Origin: Imperialibacter sp. EC-SDR9
Lineage (GTDB): Bacteria > Bacteroidota > Bacteroidia > Cytophagales > Cyclobacteriaceae
Direction: 5' to 3'
DNA: 64,000 nt
Assembly (NCBI RefSeq): GCF_902498805.1
Contig: NZ_LR701637.1
Coordinates: 698,762 to 762,761 of the forward strand
Shown here: positions 42,553-50,524 of the stretch, piece by piece
How the letters are laid out: each line of letters starts with the position of its first letter
How positions within the stretch are numbered: position 1 is the stretch's first letter
The notes under the pieces: model-generated
Databases searched by the model: none
The model's input: only the letters and a program-made list of their open reading frames with translations
Told to the model about the DNA's origin: nothing
Position numbers and translations under genes: made by a program

Positions 42553-42813
42553 ATGGACCCGCAAATCGTTTCTTTCAAGGAGAAGCTGGAACAGGAGCAC
42601 ACATTTCCAGGCGCTTATATCTTCAAATTTATTGTTCCAAGCGAAAAAGTTGCTGATGTGGAAAGTTTGCTCCCTGTTGGAAAACTAAGCTTGCGGAGCT
42701 CCAGCAATAACCGGTACACCAGTTTGACTTTGGAAAAGATTGTTGAGTCGAGCGAGGAAGTGGTTGAAGTCTATGTTACTGTGAAGTCGGTGGAGGGCGT
42801 TATATCTTTGTAA
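42553..42813 (+). CDS. DUF493 (YbeD-like) protein
   Basis: 86 residues from the ATG at 42553; the frame extends upstream to 42505 through the terminator, which makes that start unlikely. The chain is an ACT-like ferredoxin fold: FPGAYIFKFIVPSEKVADVE, then SLRSSSNNRYTSLTLEKIVE, then EVVEVYVTVKSVEGVISL. It matches the DUF493/YbeD family, small regulatory-fold proteins, often next to lipoate genes in E. coli, of unknown function. It starts 13 bases after a terminator-like hairpin and ends two bases before the methyltransferase gene, so it probably leads the DUF493-methyltransferase-pterin dehydratase-rsmI-suhB operon. Confidence 0.85.
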   Translation: MDPQIVSFKEKLEQEHTFPGAYIFKFIVPSEKVADVESLLPVGKLSLRSSSNNRYTSLTLEKIVESSEEVVEVYVTVKSVEGVISL

Positions 42814-42814
42814 T

Positions 42815-43513
42815 ATGATTGGCTTTCAACGGTTCCTGGTTATTACGAGTGTAGGCATTGTATTGACGTCATGTGGCGGAGAGACAGCTAACAATGATGA
42901 GTCAGGCCAAAAAAAGGACGTGGTTGGAACAGAGAGTGTTGCTGTTGGCGGGGGAGACTTGCTTTCTGATGAGTTTGAAGATCCGGATCGGGACAGCTGG
43001 CAAAAGCCTGACGAGGTCATACAGAAGTTTGGTGATACCCGGGGGAAGAAAATTGCCGATATTGGTGCTGGAGCAGGCTATTTCACTCTTAGGTTGGCCG
43101 CATCAGGGGCCGATGTGATAGCTATTGATATTGACGACAACTTTTTGCATCACATAGAAGAGGAGGCTACGAAGTTGCCAACAAACGTAGGTGGGATAGA
43201 GACGAGAAAGACAGTGCCGGAAACCCCCGGCATTGCGTTGAACGAAGCTGACGGAGTACTCATAGTCAATACCGCCTCTTTTTTGCCGGAGAGGAAGAAG
43301 TACTTTGCAGAAATAAGGAGTGGGCTAAAAGATGGGGGGCAACTGGTGATTGTTGACTTCAAGCCCGAGCGGTCTCCGGTAACGCCGCCTGATAATTTTT
43401 GGATTTCGAGCCAAAAACTCGTGAACGAATTGAAGGCAGTGGGGTTTACTATAAAAGAGGTAGATGCGAAGACGCTACCCTACCAATACATCATTACCGC
43501 CACTAAAAGATAA
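42815..43513 (+). CDS. Lipoprotein with a class I SAM-methyltransferase domain
   Basis: 232 residues. The N-terminus is a convincing lipoprotein signal: VITSVGIVLTSCGGE, Cys at 20, then a 40-residue acidic linker. Residues about 75-232 form a Rossmann methyltransferase fold with motif I (IADIGAGAGYFTLRLA), motif II acidic end (VIAIDIDDNF), motif IV-like GVLIVNTASFLPERKKYF and GGQLVIVDFKPE. This puts an S-adenosylmethionine-dependent domain outside the cytoplasm, where no SAM pool is known. It lies one base after the DUF493 gene and six bases before phhB, so it is transcribed with cytoplasmic housekeeping genes. Either the signal is not used, or the domain has another ligand. The substrate is unknown. 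Confidence 0.85.
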   Translation: MIGFQRFLVITSVGIVLTSCGGETANNDESGQKKDVVGTESVAVGGGDLLSDEFEDPDRDSWQKPDEVIQKFGDTRGKKIADIGAGAGYFTLRLAASGADVIAIDIDDNFLHHIEEEATKLPTNVGGIETRKTVPETPGIALNEADGVLIVNTASFLPERKKYFAEIRSGLKDGGQLVIVDFKPERSPVTPPDNFWISSQKLVNELKAVGFTIKEVDAKTLPYQYIITATKR

Positions 43514-43519
43514 AATGTT

Positions 43520-43753
43520 ATGTGGACAGAAGAGAACAACAAACTTGCACGAGAAATTACCTTCAAGAATTTTGTTGAAGCATTCGGGTTTATGACAAAG
43601 GTAGCCATTGAAGCAGAGAAAATGGATCACCACCCTAATTGGAGCAACGTTTATAATAAGGTGACCATAGAGTTGACCACCCACAGTGCGGGCAATACTG
43701 TGACTGAGAAGGACAGGAAGCTTGCGAGCGTGATAGATGCGCTCTTGAAATAG
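43520..43753 (+). CDS. phhB: Pterin-4a-carbinolamine dehydratase
   Basis: 77 residues. It dehydrates 4a-hydroxytetrahydropterin formed by aromatic amino-acid hydroxylases. The motif [20 protein letters not shown] contains the conserved His-His of the active site, and [22 protein letters not shown] completes the fold. The protein lacks the 20 or so N-terminal residues of the typical 95- to 110-residue family member, but this short form is frequent in Bacteroidota. It overlaps nothing; rsmI starts at the base after its stop. A phenylalanine hydroxylase gene is not present in the window. Confidence 0.92.
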   Translation: MWTEENNKLAREITFKNFVEAFGFMTKVAIEAEKMDHHPNWSNVYNKVTIELTTHSAGNTVTEKDRKLASVIDALLK

Positions 43754-44428
43754 ATGGCGGCAGCGAAGCTATATCTGGTTCCGACGCCCATTGGCAACCT
43801 GGAGGACATCACTCTCAGAGCCTTAAGGGTATTGAGGGAGGTGGATGTGATATTGGCGGAAGATACCCGCACATCCGGTGTTTTACTTAAGCACTTTGAA
43901 ATCAGTAAACCGGTTAAGAGCTTTCATATTTTCAATGAGCATAAAGTAGTAAGTGACCTTGTGGCAAGGTTGAAAGCAGGTGAGAGCATGGCGTTGATTT
44001 CTGACGCCGGGACTCCCGGCATTTCCGACCCCGGATACCTGATAGTGAGGGAGGCGATAAGTGCAGGCATTGTGATCGATTGCTTGCCAGGCCCAACGGC
44101 GCTCATTCCTGCAGTTGTCAAAAGTGGGTTTCCTTGCGATAGATTTGTATTCGAAGGTTTTCTTCCTCACAAAAAGGGTAAGCAGTCCAAAATAGAAGCC
44201 ATTAAGGAAGAAGAAAGGGCAGTTATTTACTATGAATCACCACACAGGTTGGTAAAAACTCTTGAAATGTTTGTTACCTTACTTGGCGGCGATCGGATGG
44301 TTTCGGTTAGCAGGGAGCTCTCCAAGCTCTACGAAGAAACCATTACCGGAAGCGCAACGGAGGTTTTGGCTCATTTTCAGGCTAAGCCACCCAAAGGGGA
44401 AATTGTGATCGTCGTATCAGGAAAGTAA
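43754..44428 (+). CDS. rsmI: 16S rRNA (cytidine-1402-2'-O)-methyltransferase
   Basis: 224 residues. It methylates the ribose of C1402 in 16S rRNA, in the decoding centre, together with RsmH. Tetrapyrrole-methylase fold motifs are clear: LYLVPTPIGNLEDITLRAL at the N-terminus, VILAEDTRTSG, ALISDAGTPGISDPGYLIV and CLPGPTALIPAVVKSGFP. The C-terminus ends KGEIVIVVSGK. It is shorter than E. coli RsmI (286 residues) because it lacks the C-terminal extension. It abuts phhB and is followed after seven bases by suhB. Confidence 0.95.
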   Translation: MAAAKLYLVPTPIGNLEDITLRALRVLREVDVILAEDTRTSGVLLKHFEISKPVKSFHIFNEHKVVSDLVARLKAGESMALISDAGTPGISDPGYLIVREAISAGIVIDCLPGPTALIPAVVKSGFPCDRFVFEGFLPHKKGKQSKIEAIKEEERAVIYYESPHRLVKTLEMFVTLLGGDRMVSVSRELSKLYEETITGSATEVLAHFQAKPPKGEIVIVVSGK

Positions 44429-44435
44429 TAACACG

Positions 44436-45233
44436 ATGGAAATACCATTAGAAACACTTGTTCACCACGTAATAGCCATCAGTAAGGAAGCCGGGCAATT
44501 TTTGAAAAAAGAAGCAGAAGGCTTTACTCCTGACATGATAGAACTAAAGGGACACAACAATTTGGTGTCCTATGTTGACAAGGCGTGCGAAGAGATGATC
44601 GTAGAGCGCTTGAGAGAAGTGCTGCCGGAAGCTGGCTTTATTACCGAGGAAGGAACCGTGGCCAGCTCAGAGCAATCCTTACAATGGGTGATAGACCCGC
44701 TTGACGGCACCACAAACTTTGTGCACGGCCTTCCTATTTACTCTGTGAGCCTGGCGTTGGTACGAGACAAGCAAGCGATTCTGGGGGTAGTGTATGAGGT
44801 AAACAGAGACGAGTGCTTTCACGCCATAAAAGGAAAAGGATCCTTTTGCAATGGGAAACCAATCAGTGTATCAAAGGCTACACAAATAAATGAATCTTTG
44901 CTCGCCACTGGCTTTCCATACAACGACTTTGGAAAGATGATGCCCTATCTGAATATTCTTAATGAATTGATGAAGTCTTCTCATGGGCTCAGAAGGATGG
45001 GCAGTGCGGCTGTGGACCTAGCCTATGTTGCGTGCGGCCGTTTTGAAGCGTTTTTTGAGTTCAACCTGAATTCCTGGGATGTTGCAGCGGGTGTCTTACT
45101 TGTAACGGAGGCAGGCGGTACTGTTACGGACTTCAAAGGGGGCGACAACTACATATTCGGCCGGGAGCTTATAGCTGGCTGTGGCATACAAAGCGAGCTG
45201 CTTGGTACGATTAAGAAATTCTGGTTAGACTGA
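44436..45233 (+). CDS. suhB: Inositol monophosphatase family protein
   Basis: 265 residues. It is a Mg2+- and Li+-sensitive phosphatase acting on inositol phosphates or related sugar phosphates. The metal-binding motifs are present: GFITEEG (Glu of motif one), WVIDPLDGTTNFVHGLP (motif A) and NSWDVAAGVLLVTEAGG (motif B). Length is typical for SuhB/CysQ-like enzymes. It is the fifth gene of the probable DUF493 operon. Whether it acts on inositol phosphate or, like E. coli SuhB, also binds RNA polymerase or ribosomes cannot be told. Confidence 0.93.
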   Translation: MEIPLETLVHHVIAISKEAGQFLKKEAEGFTPDMIELKGHNNLVSYVDKACEEMIVERLREVLPEAGFITEEGTVASSEQSLQWVIDPLDGTTNFVHGLPIYSVSLALVRDKQAILGVVYEVNRDECFHAIKGKGSFCNGKPISVSKATQINESLLATGFPYNDFGKMMPYLNILNELMKSSHGLRRMGSAAVDLAYVACGRFEAFFEFNLNSWDVAAGVLLVTEAGGTVTDFKGGDNYIFGRELIAGCGIQSELLGTIKKFWLD

Positions 45234-45267
45234 ACTTCAGCAGCAATACTACCGTTGACTTACTGAA

Positions 45268-45429
45268 ATGATCGAAACAATTATCATCGGGGTATTATTT
45301 GCAGGTGCCGTCGTATTCCTGGGGAGAAAGATTTATCTGAGCCTGAAAGTTGACAAGGGGTGTGCCAAAGGCTGTGGCTGTAGCGAAGCCGACATCCAGA
45401 AGGCCCTGAAAGAAACGGCTCAAAAGTAA
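45268..45429 (+). CDS. Cys-rich single-span membrane peptide
   Basis: 53 residues. One transmembrane helix (IETIIIGVLFAGAVVFLG) is followed by a basic turn and a compact Cys cluster, KGCAKGCGCSEADIQKAL. The layout resembles the FeoB-associated Cys-rich membrane proteins common in Bacteroidota, although no feoB is present in the window. It begins 34 bases after suhB and ends four bases before the 3' end of a radical SAM/SPASM gene on the other strand. The Cys cluster may bind a metal or an iron-sulfur cluster (inference). It is shorter than the usual gene-calling threshold. Confidence 0.65.
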   Translation: MIETIIIGVLFAGAVVFLGRKIYLSLKVDKGCAKGCGCSEADIQKALKETAQK

Positions 45430-45433
45430 AAAC

Positions 45434-46459
45434 TCAGGCCCAGACTGCTCCGCCCTCGCTGCAATTCTTGCAAATGTCGATGTCTTTTCTTGACCGCAAC
45501 AAAGCGTTTCTGAATCGATTGTACGACGCTCCCCTCCAAATCTCGGCCATTGAATTTTCCGAAACGTTCCCCATCGAATGGGTTGCGTCTTTGTCGAAGC
45601 AGCAGGGCACCATTTGCCCATCCCAGGTAATTACTCCTGAGTGCCACATTTTCCAGCACTCATTGCGAAGGACGTTTTTCAGAGACCACTTCCCCTCTCC
45701 ATTTTCACTGTATCGGGAATACTTCTCGATGGTGGGAATTAGCGGAGATCCATTTTCATAGTCATAAATTTGGGCAGTTTTGAACCGAACCTCATCAACA
45801 CCAAGTTCTTTCCCCAGTTCTTTTATCTCGTCAATTTCATGCTCGTTTGGTTTGACTACCAAAAATTGAAAGATCAAATGTGGGGTTTTTGAGCCTAAAT
45901 CCTTTTTCCACTTCACTAGCCTTTTGGTTCCGCCTATTACTTCCTGGAGTTTGCCTTCTTTTCGATAGGAAGCGTAGGTGTTCTGCGTGGCTCCGTCGAT
46001 GGAGATAATCAGCCTGTCGAGGCCTGACTCAATAGTCTTTCTGGCCATTTCGTCCGAAAGGAAATGTGCATTGGTGGAGGTTGCAGTGTATATTTTCTTT
46101 TGGTGTGCATAACTCACCATTTCCAGAAAATCAGGATGAAGATAAGGCTCTCCCTGAAAGTAGAAGGTGAGGTAGAGCAAATGACTCTGTGCTTCATCAA
46201 TGATTTTTTTAAAGAATGGCAGGGCAATTTTTCCCGTTGGTCGGCTAAATGACCTCAGTCCGCTGGGGCATTCAGGACAACGCAGATTGCAGGCTGTAGT
46301 AGGTTCTATGGCCAGGCTAATTGGCAGCCCGCTGTGATGTGCCTTGCCTAGCTGCTTACTCACCAGGAAGCTACCCAGCAGCTTGCCGCCATTGACAGCC
46401 TTGCGCCAGCTCAATTTGTTGAGCAGCCTTATGTTATCATTGAATGTTGCCAGGTTCAT
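45434..46459 (-). CDS. Radical SAM protein with SPASM-type C-terminus
   Basis: 341 residues. The radical SAM cluster motif is C-x3-C-x2-C in EPTTACNLRCPECPSG (about 52-67). Barrel features LYLTFYFQGEPYLHPDFLEM and GLDRLIISIDGATQNTYASY follow. The C-terminal SPASM-like region has Cys residues at ECWKMWHSGVITWDG, MVPCCFDKDATHSMGN and DICKNCSEG, for additional iron-sulfur clusters. Family members modify peptides or enzymes, but the target is unknown. It stands alone on the minus strand; the gene tail-to-tail with it encodes the Cys-rich peptide. No maturase partner (PqqD-like or RRE domain) is seen nearby. Confidence 0.9.
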   Translation of the reverse strand: MNLATFNDNIRLLNKLSWRKAVNGGKLLGSFLVSKQLGKAHHSGLPISLAIEPTTACNLRCPECPSGLRSFSRPTGKIALPFFKKIIDEAQSHLLYLTFYFQGEPYLHPDFLEMVSYAHQKKIYTATSTNAHFLSDEMARKTIESGLDRLIISIDGATQNTYASYRKEGKLQEVIGGTKRLVKWKKDLGSKTPHLIFQFLVVKPNEHEIDEIKELGKELGVDEVRFKTAQIYDYENGSPLIPTIEKYSRYSENGEGKWSLKNVLRNECWKMWHSGVITWDGQMVPCCFDKDATHSMGNVSENSMAEIWRGASYNRFRNALLRSRKDIDICKNCSEGGAVWA

Positions 46460-46533
46460 TGTTGAATAAATTCAAGTAAATTTAGTGTCTAATCAGCTAC
46501 ATCCTAAATCAGAGATGTTCTAAATTGACATTA

Positions 46534-47727
46534 ATGAAAAAGTTCGTTTTAATCAGCCTCCTCCTATTGGGAGGAAGTGGCTTTTCAGAAAGCCGGGCAC
46601 AAATACCACCCTTTATAAGCGACAGTACCACGGTATCTGTAATGACCATGGGCCCTTCGCAGGTAGAACTGTACACTGCTTTTGGCCACAGTGCATTTCG
46701 GGTGCTTGATCATAAAACCGGGATCGACCTGGTGTTCAATTATGGTATCTTCAGCTTCAATCAGCCTAATTTCTACTTAAACTTTGCCAGAGGGAAGCTC
46801 CTTTACAAATTGGGAGTCAACCGGTATGAAGACTTCAAGGAGGCCTATATAGAAGAGAATAGGTCGATTGTGGAGCAAAACCTCAACCTGACAGTCAGCG
46901 AAAAACACCAGCTGTATGCTTTTTTGGTGGAGAACAACAAGCCAGAAAACAGGGATTACTACTACAATTACGTTTACGACAACTGCGCCACTAAAATCAG
47001 AGACGTGCTGGAAACGGTTTTCAAAGACCGGATCACGTTTGACTATTCTTACGTCACTGAAGATCTGACCTTCCGTCAGCTAATGGATATGAACCTCGGT
47101 CAGCAGCCCTGGGGTGATTTGGGCATTGATATTTGCCTTGGCACAGGCATCGATAAGGTAGCCACTGGCTATCAGTACATGTACCTGCCTGAATATATTC
47201 AAAAGGCTTTTGCAGGGGCGACCATTAAGAGACGTAATAGCACAGTGCCCCTTGTGAGTGATACTGAGGTGGTGTTTATGCCAATAGAGGAAGGAGAATC
47301 GCAGGCCTCTCTGGTTACCCCCACCATTGTGTTTGTTCTCGTATTTATGCTGGTTGGTTTTTCTACACAGCAAGAGTGGAAGGCAGGCAAGCGGAGAAAG
47401 TGGCTTGACTTCACTTTGTTTTTTGTGGTAGGGGTAGTGGGAATTCTGTTGTTGTTTTTGTGGTTTGCCACGGATCATATCTCGCAGTACAATTTCAATC
47501 TGCTTTGGGCATTTCCGGTGCATGCATTTGTCGCCTTTTATGCATTCAAAAATAGTCCCCCGAATTGGCTAAGTACTTACCTACTTTCAGCAGCGGTGCT
47601 ACTTGCTCTTGTCATAGTTTCATGGAGCTTTTTGCCGCAAATGTTGCACCTGGCGTTGGTGCCAATTATGCTGACGCTGGGTTTAAGAGCTATCTTCTGG
47701 AGGAAGAGTGCCTTTAGGACATCATGA
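46534..47727 (+). CDS. Lnb-type (DUF4105) lipoprotein N-acyltransferase-like protein
   Basis: 397 residues from the ATG at 46534; a TTG nine bases upstream is less likely. A signal peptide (FVLISLLLLGGSGFSESRAQ) is followed by a periplasmic domain and four or five C-terminal transmembrane helices (about 270-385). The domain has the conserved TAFGHSAFRVLD (H52) and YVYDNCATKIRDVLE (C151), which match the His and Cys thought to form the active site of the DUF4105 family. That family includes Lnb, the enzyme that N-acylates lipoproteins in Bacteroides. This makes it a strong candidate for lipoprotein N-acylation here, alongside LspA (14502). Its 3' end overlaps the convergent LysE gene by 14 bases. 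Confidence 0.85.
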   Translation: MKKFVLISLLLLGGSGFSESRAQIPPFISDSTTVSVMTMGPSQVELYTAFGHSAFRVLDHKTGIDLVFNYGIFSFNQPNFYLNFARGKLLYKLGVNRYEDFKEAYIEENRSIVEQNLNLTVSEKHQLYAFLVENNKPENRDYYYNYVYDNCATKIRDVLETVFKDRITFDYSYVTEDLTFRQLMDMNLGQQPWGDLGIDICLGTGIDKVATGYQYMYLPEYIQKAFAGATIKRRNSTVPLVSDTEVVFMPIEEGESQASLVTPTIVFVLVFMLVGFSTQQEWKAGKRRKWLDFTLFFVVGVVGILLLFLWFATDHISQYNFNLLWAFPVHAFVAFYAFKNSPPNWLSTYLLSAAVLLALVIVSWSFLPQMLHLALVPIMLTLGLRAIFWRKSAFRTS

Positions 47728-48331
47728 ACCAGTTGTAAAAAGAGTAGAGCCCCATCGTGAGAAGAACAATACCGGGGATTTTGTTGACGGTTTTCCGGTT
47801 TTCCACCACCTTTTGGAAGCGGTTTGACAAGTAGGCAACGCTGGCCATCAAGGCAAAAGTGCCGGCTGAAATACCTGCCACGTATATGAATAAATCGGAG
47901 CCTTTGATGATCACGATACTCCTGCTTTGCAGGTAGGCCGTTACCGCCAGCCAGAATGGAATGACCATAATATTGGTAACGCCAATTACCAGGCCTTTTC
48001 TAAAAGCCCTGGGCGATTCCTCAACAGCTTTTTCTGAGGGAGCCTTGTTTGAGCTCAGTAAACTGGCGACTCCTAAAATAGTTAAAACAATCCCAGACAC
48101 CAGTTCGAAGTCTTCTGTGAAGGAGGTATTCTCTGTCAGAAAAATATGGAAACGGACAGTGGCAGCAGCGTAAACAAACTCGACAAGGCTAGCTGCCAGG
48201 CCGAACCGCAGCCCGAGGGATCGGTGTCCGTGCAGCCCGTACTGAAGCACACTGACATTAATAACGCCCGGGGGAATCGATCCGAGGTAACTACAAACAA
48301 AACCAACTACAAATAGCCAGAGTAGATTCAT
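47714..48331 (-). CDS. LysE-family transporter
   Basis: 205 residues with six predicted transmembrane helices. The N-terminal motif GSIPPGVINVSVLQYGL corresponds to the conserved G-x-x-x-PGP-like signature of the LysE superfamily, and GLVIGVTNIMVIPFWLAVTA is the second half-repeat. Members export basic amino acids, homoserine or other small amino compounds. Its start overlaps the stop of the upstream ATP-grasp gene by four bases (ATGA), so the two are translationally coupled. A ligase making an amino compound and an exporter sending it out is a plausible pairing (inference). The 3' end overlaps the Lnb-like gene. Confidence 0.85.
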   Translation of the reverse strand: MNLLWLFVVGFVCSYLGSIPPGVINVSVLQYGLHGHRSLGLRFGLAASLVEFVYAAATVRFHIFLTENTSFTEDFELVSGIVLTILGVASLLSSNKAPSEKAVEESPRAFRKGLVIGVTNIMVIPFWLAVTAYLQSRSIVIIKGSDLFIYVAGISAGTFALMASVAYLSNRFQKVVENRKTVNKIPGIVLLTMGLYSFYNWFMMS

Positions 48332-49404
48332 TCACTCTCTTTTAACCGATTGTAGGCTTTGACTTTTTTGATGAAACGAAGCCCTTCTTTAAATGGGGTA
48401 TACGGCACCCCCAATCGGTGATTTTGGATGGCAATATTACACAAAACATTCAAATGATGGAGAATGTCTCTATAGCCTTTCCAAATAGACCTCCCTGGTT
48501 GGTAGATGTGGCCCGGCTCGGCACCGGCACCGTTCAATTCTAATATTTTGAAGTTGATACCCCTTTCCAGCTTATCGTAAGACTGGCACCGAAGGTCAAA
48601 CCTGCCAAAATGGAATCCGGGGATAGAAGCTGCAATTTCATCAAAGGTAGCTTCCAGCGCCTCTGTCACCAGTTTTGTGTCGTCTAGAAAGGTTGTGCCC
48701 CGGCAGTGATTTCCGATTGGCTCCACTTCAATAGTTTCACCTTTGCCCGGCACCATGTCCATTTTTTCCGGATACTTTTCTTCGAAGTCGTTGACATAAA
48801 GACGGGCTCGAAGATTGGACTTCAGCAGGCTGCGCACGGTGGTTTTACCGTCACCAGTCACCGCCATCAGGCCCTTTCGGGTGATGGACGAAATGCGGCC
48901 TTTTTTGGCCCCGGGAAACCTGTAGTAGAACAGTCCCAGCTCAATTGGATACGGAACGTAAGCCTGGGCCAGAAAATTGACCTTGACGCTCCTCAAATAC
49001 TGCTCAATGTCAGCCAGGGAGTCTATTTTTTTCACCATCCAGCCCCTTTCCCCAATGTCGGGTTTGAGCAAAATCGGGTAATTTTGGCTAGTTGCTTCCA
49101 TCCAGGTGGTAATGTCCGTGGCAGAGGAGGAAGGAGGGAAGCACTTTGTCGTGGGGATGTATTTTTCCGGGATGAGATTAAAAATATCGCCTTTTGATTC
49201 GCCAAGCATCCCGCCGAATTCGATAGTTGGATTGGCCGCCGAAAAGAAAAAAATTGATCGGGCCCTGACGGCCAGAAAAGCGTAGTAAACGAACACGGGA
49301 AAGTAGACGACATTAAATGGCCAGAATTCCCAATGGAAGAGCTTCATAAAGAAGGGCACTTCAAACAGCTTTCTTTTGAATAGCTGCCAGCTGCTTTGAC
49401 GCAT
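48328..49404 (-). CDS. ATP-grasp protein, D-Ala-D-Ala-ligase-like
   Basis: 358 residues. The N-terminal 60 residues are basic and hydrophobic (FKRKLFEVPFFMKLFHWEFW, then YFPVFVYYAFLAVRARS) and could bind the membrane. The ATP-grasp fold follows: YPILLKPDIGERGWMVKKID is the nucleotide-binding segment, FLAQAYVPYPIELGLFYYRF the central strand-turn, and GRFDLRCQSYDKLERG with KILELNGAGAEPGHIY the metal-binding end (Asp, Glu, Asn). The family joins a carboxylate to an amine or peptide. The last helical part includes IWKGYRDILHHLNVLC. It is coupled to the LysE gene. The product may be an amide or small peptide, but no substrate can be assigned. Confidence 0.8.
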   Translation of the reverse strand: MRQSSWQLFKRKLFEVPFFMKLFHWEFWPFNVVYFPVFVYYAFLAVRARSIFFFSAANPTIEFGGMLGESKGDIFNLIPEKYIPTTKCFPPSSSATDITTWMEATSQNYPILLKPDIGERGWMVKKIDSLADIEQYLRSVKVNFLAQAYVPYPIELGLFYYRFPGAKKGRISSITRKGLMAVTGDGKTTVRSLLKSNLRARLYVNDFEEKYPEKMDMVPGKGETIEVEPIGNHCRGTTFLDDTKLVTEALEATFDEIAASIPGFHFGRFDLRCQSYDKLERGINFKILELNGAGAEPGHIYQPGRSIWKGYRDILHHLNVLCNIAIQNHRLGVPYTPFKEGLRFIKKVKAYNRLKESE

Positions 49405-49433
49405 ACTACAGAAATAGGTGATGAGGTAGAATC

Positions 49434-49955
49434 TTAGTTACTCGCTTGTCTGCTTCGAATGGTGCTACTGGCCACCCCAAAGTCTTCAGGCAGCTGTACG
49501 TACCCGCAAAACTCGTTGATCGCTACCCTTATCAACGCCATGTGGTGAATAGCATGTTCAATATTGTAGACCAATTCACGAAAGTAGTTGGAGGGTATGC
49601 TTATCATTGCTTCCTGGTCAGCCTGTCGGTCTGTTGATCCAAAATCTGCCTCAAGATTCAGCGTAGAATTTTCTTTATGGGATTTTACAAAGTCTCCAAT
49701 ACCTCTCAGGACTTGCCGGGCAAAGTCTCCGTCATCTTCAATCATCTTGTCTCTTCTTCGGTTGTCATAATTGACCACACCACTGGGAGTGCCGTCCATG
49801 AGGCAGATAAAAAACTCCAGCGTATGTCGCACATGCTGGCCAATAGTTGAGTTGTTGAGAAGTTTAACCGGACGAGAGTAATCTTCAGGCTTTAGTTGAG
49901 CAATTACTTCATCAAGCTGCGACAAGACGTTTCCTGCGGTGGTAATTAGGTTCAT
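49434..49955 (-). CDS. DinB-family protein
   Basis: 173 residues from the ATG at 49955; the frame is open to 49997. It is a four-helix bundle of the DinB/YfiT type: NVLSQLDEVIAQLKPEDYSR, then STIGQHVRHTLEFFICLMDG, then ISIPSNYFRELVYNIEHAIH and HMALIRVAINEFCGY. The His residues in GQHVRHTLEF and EHAIHHMALIR form the putative divalent-metal site. Members are damage-inducible or thiol-dependent enzymes (for example bacillithiol transferases); the substrate is unknown. It sits 29 bases upstream of the ATP-grasp gene on the same strand and may be co-transcribed with it. Confidence 0.85.
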   Translation of the reverse strand: MNLITTAGNVLSQLDEVIAQLKPEDYSRPVKLLNNSTIGQHVRHTLEFFICLMDGTPSGVVNYDNRRRDKMIEDDGDFARQVLRGIGDFVKSHKENSTLNLEADFGSTDRQADQEAMISIPSNYFRELVYNIEHAIHHMALIRVAINEFCGYVQLPEDFGVASSTIRSRQASN

Positions 49956-50032
49956 ATATGTTAGGTATCCAAACTTATAAAAATACATATCCTTCATTCG
50001 CTATACGGTCAAATGACGGACAAAGAGGTAAC

Positions 50033-50422
50033 TCAAAATAAATTTTTTAAAATAGGGATATCATTCTTACGATCTAACACTGCCACCAGGCTGGCAATAA
50101 ATACAACAATGGCGTAGCCAAACAAAAGCCCACCATCGCCTTGTACTTCAATACCCAAAAATACAGCGTGGAAGAACAGGGCTCCGGCCATGAGGCACAT
50201 GCCCAGCAGCCCGCCAAGCCAGTAGATTTTTGGAATGAGTAAAAGCACTGATGCGACAAGCTCCATGCTGCCTACCATGTACCTGCCCCAGGGTTCCATT
50301 CCGATGGTGCTGAATATATAAATGGACTCTGGGGCCCCCGTAAATTTAAAATACAGTGTTTGGAGCATAATTATTGCGGCCACTATTCGCAAAATTATTA
50401 CTCCGACCTTCCTGATTTTCAT
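50033..50422 (-). CDS. DoxX-like membrane protein
   Basis: 129 residues with four transmembrane helices. The N-terminal RIVAAIIMLQTLYFKFTGAP is a DoxX/SURF4-like start, with the conserved K-x-x-G following the first helix. The helices SMELVASVLLLIPKIYWLGG, LLGMCLMAGALFFHAVFLG and GYAIVVFIASLVAVLDRKN complete the bundle. DoxX relatives are subunits of quinol oxidases or stress-related membrane complexes. The 101-base gap to recX upstream contains a stem-loop. The role here is unknown. Confidence 0.85.
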   Translation of the reverse strand: MKIRKVGVIILRIVAAIIMLQTLYFKFTGAPESIYIFSTIGMEPWGRYMVGSMELVASVLLLIPKIYWLGGLLGMCLMAGALFFHAVFLGIEVQGDGGLLFGYAIVVFIASLVAVLDRKNDIPILKNLF

Positions 50423-50460
50423 GAGACTTCATTTGAGTGAATAACTCAACAGTTTACGGG

Positions 50461-50488
50461 AATCAGGATGAATTTAATCATTCTGATT
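50461..50488. promoter_or_regulatory. Stem-loop between recX and the DoxX-like gene
   Basis: AATCAGGATGA / TCATTCTGATT, eleven pairs with one G-T, loop ATTTAA. On the minus strand a T-run precedes rather than follows the stem, so it is not a normal terminator of recX. It may be an mRNA-stabilising or regulatory hairpin in the DoxX leader. Confidence 0.4.
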
Positions 50489-50524
50489 GAAAAAAAGACG
50501 GGCTTTAGTCAAATACGAGACAAA

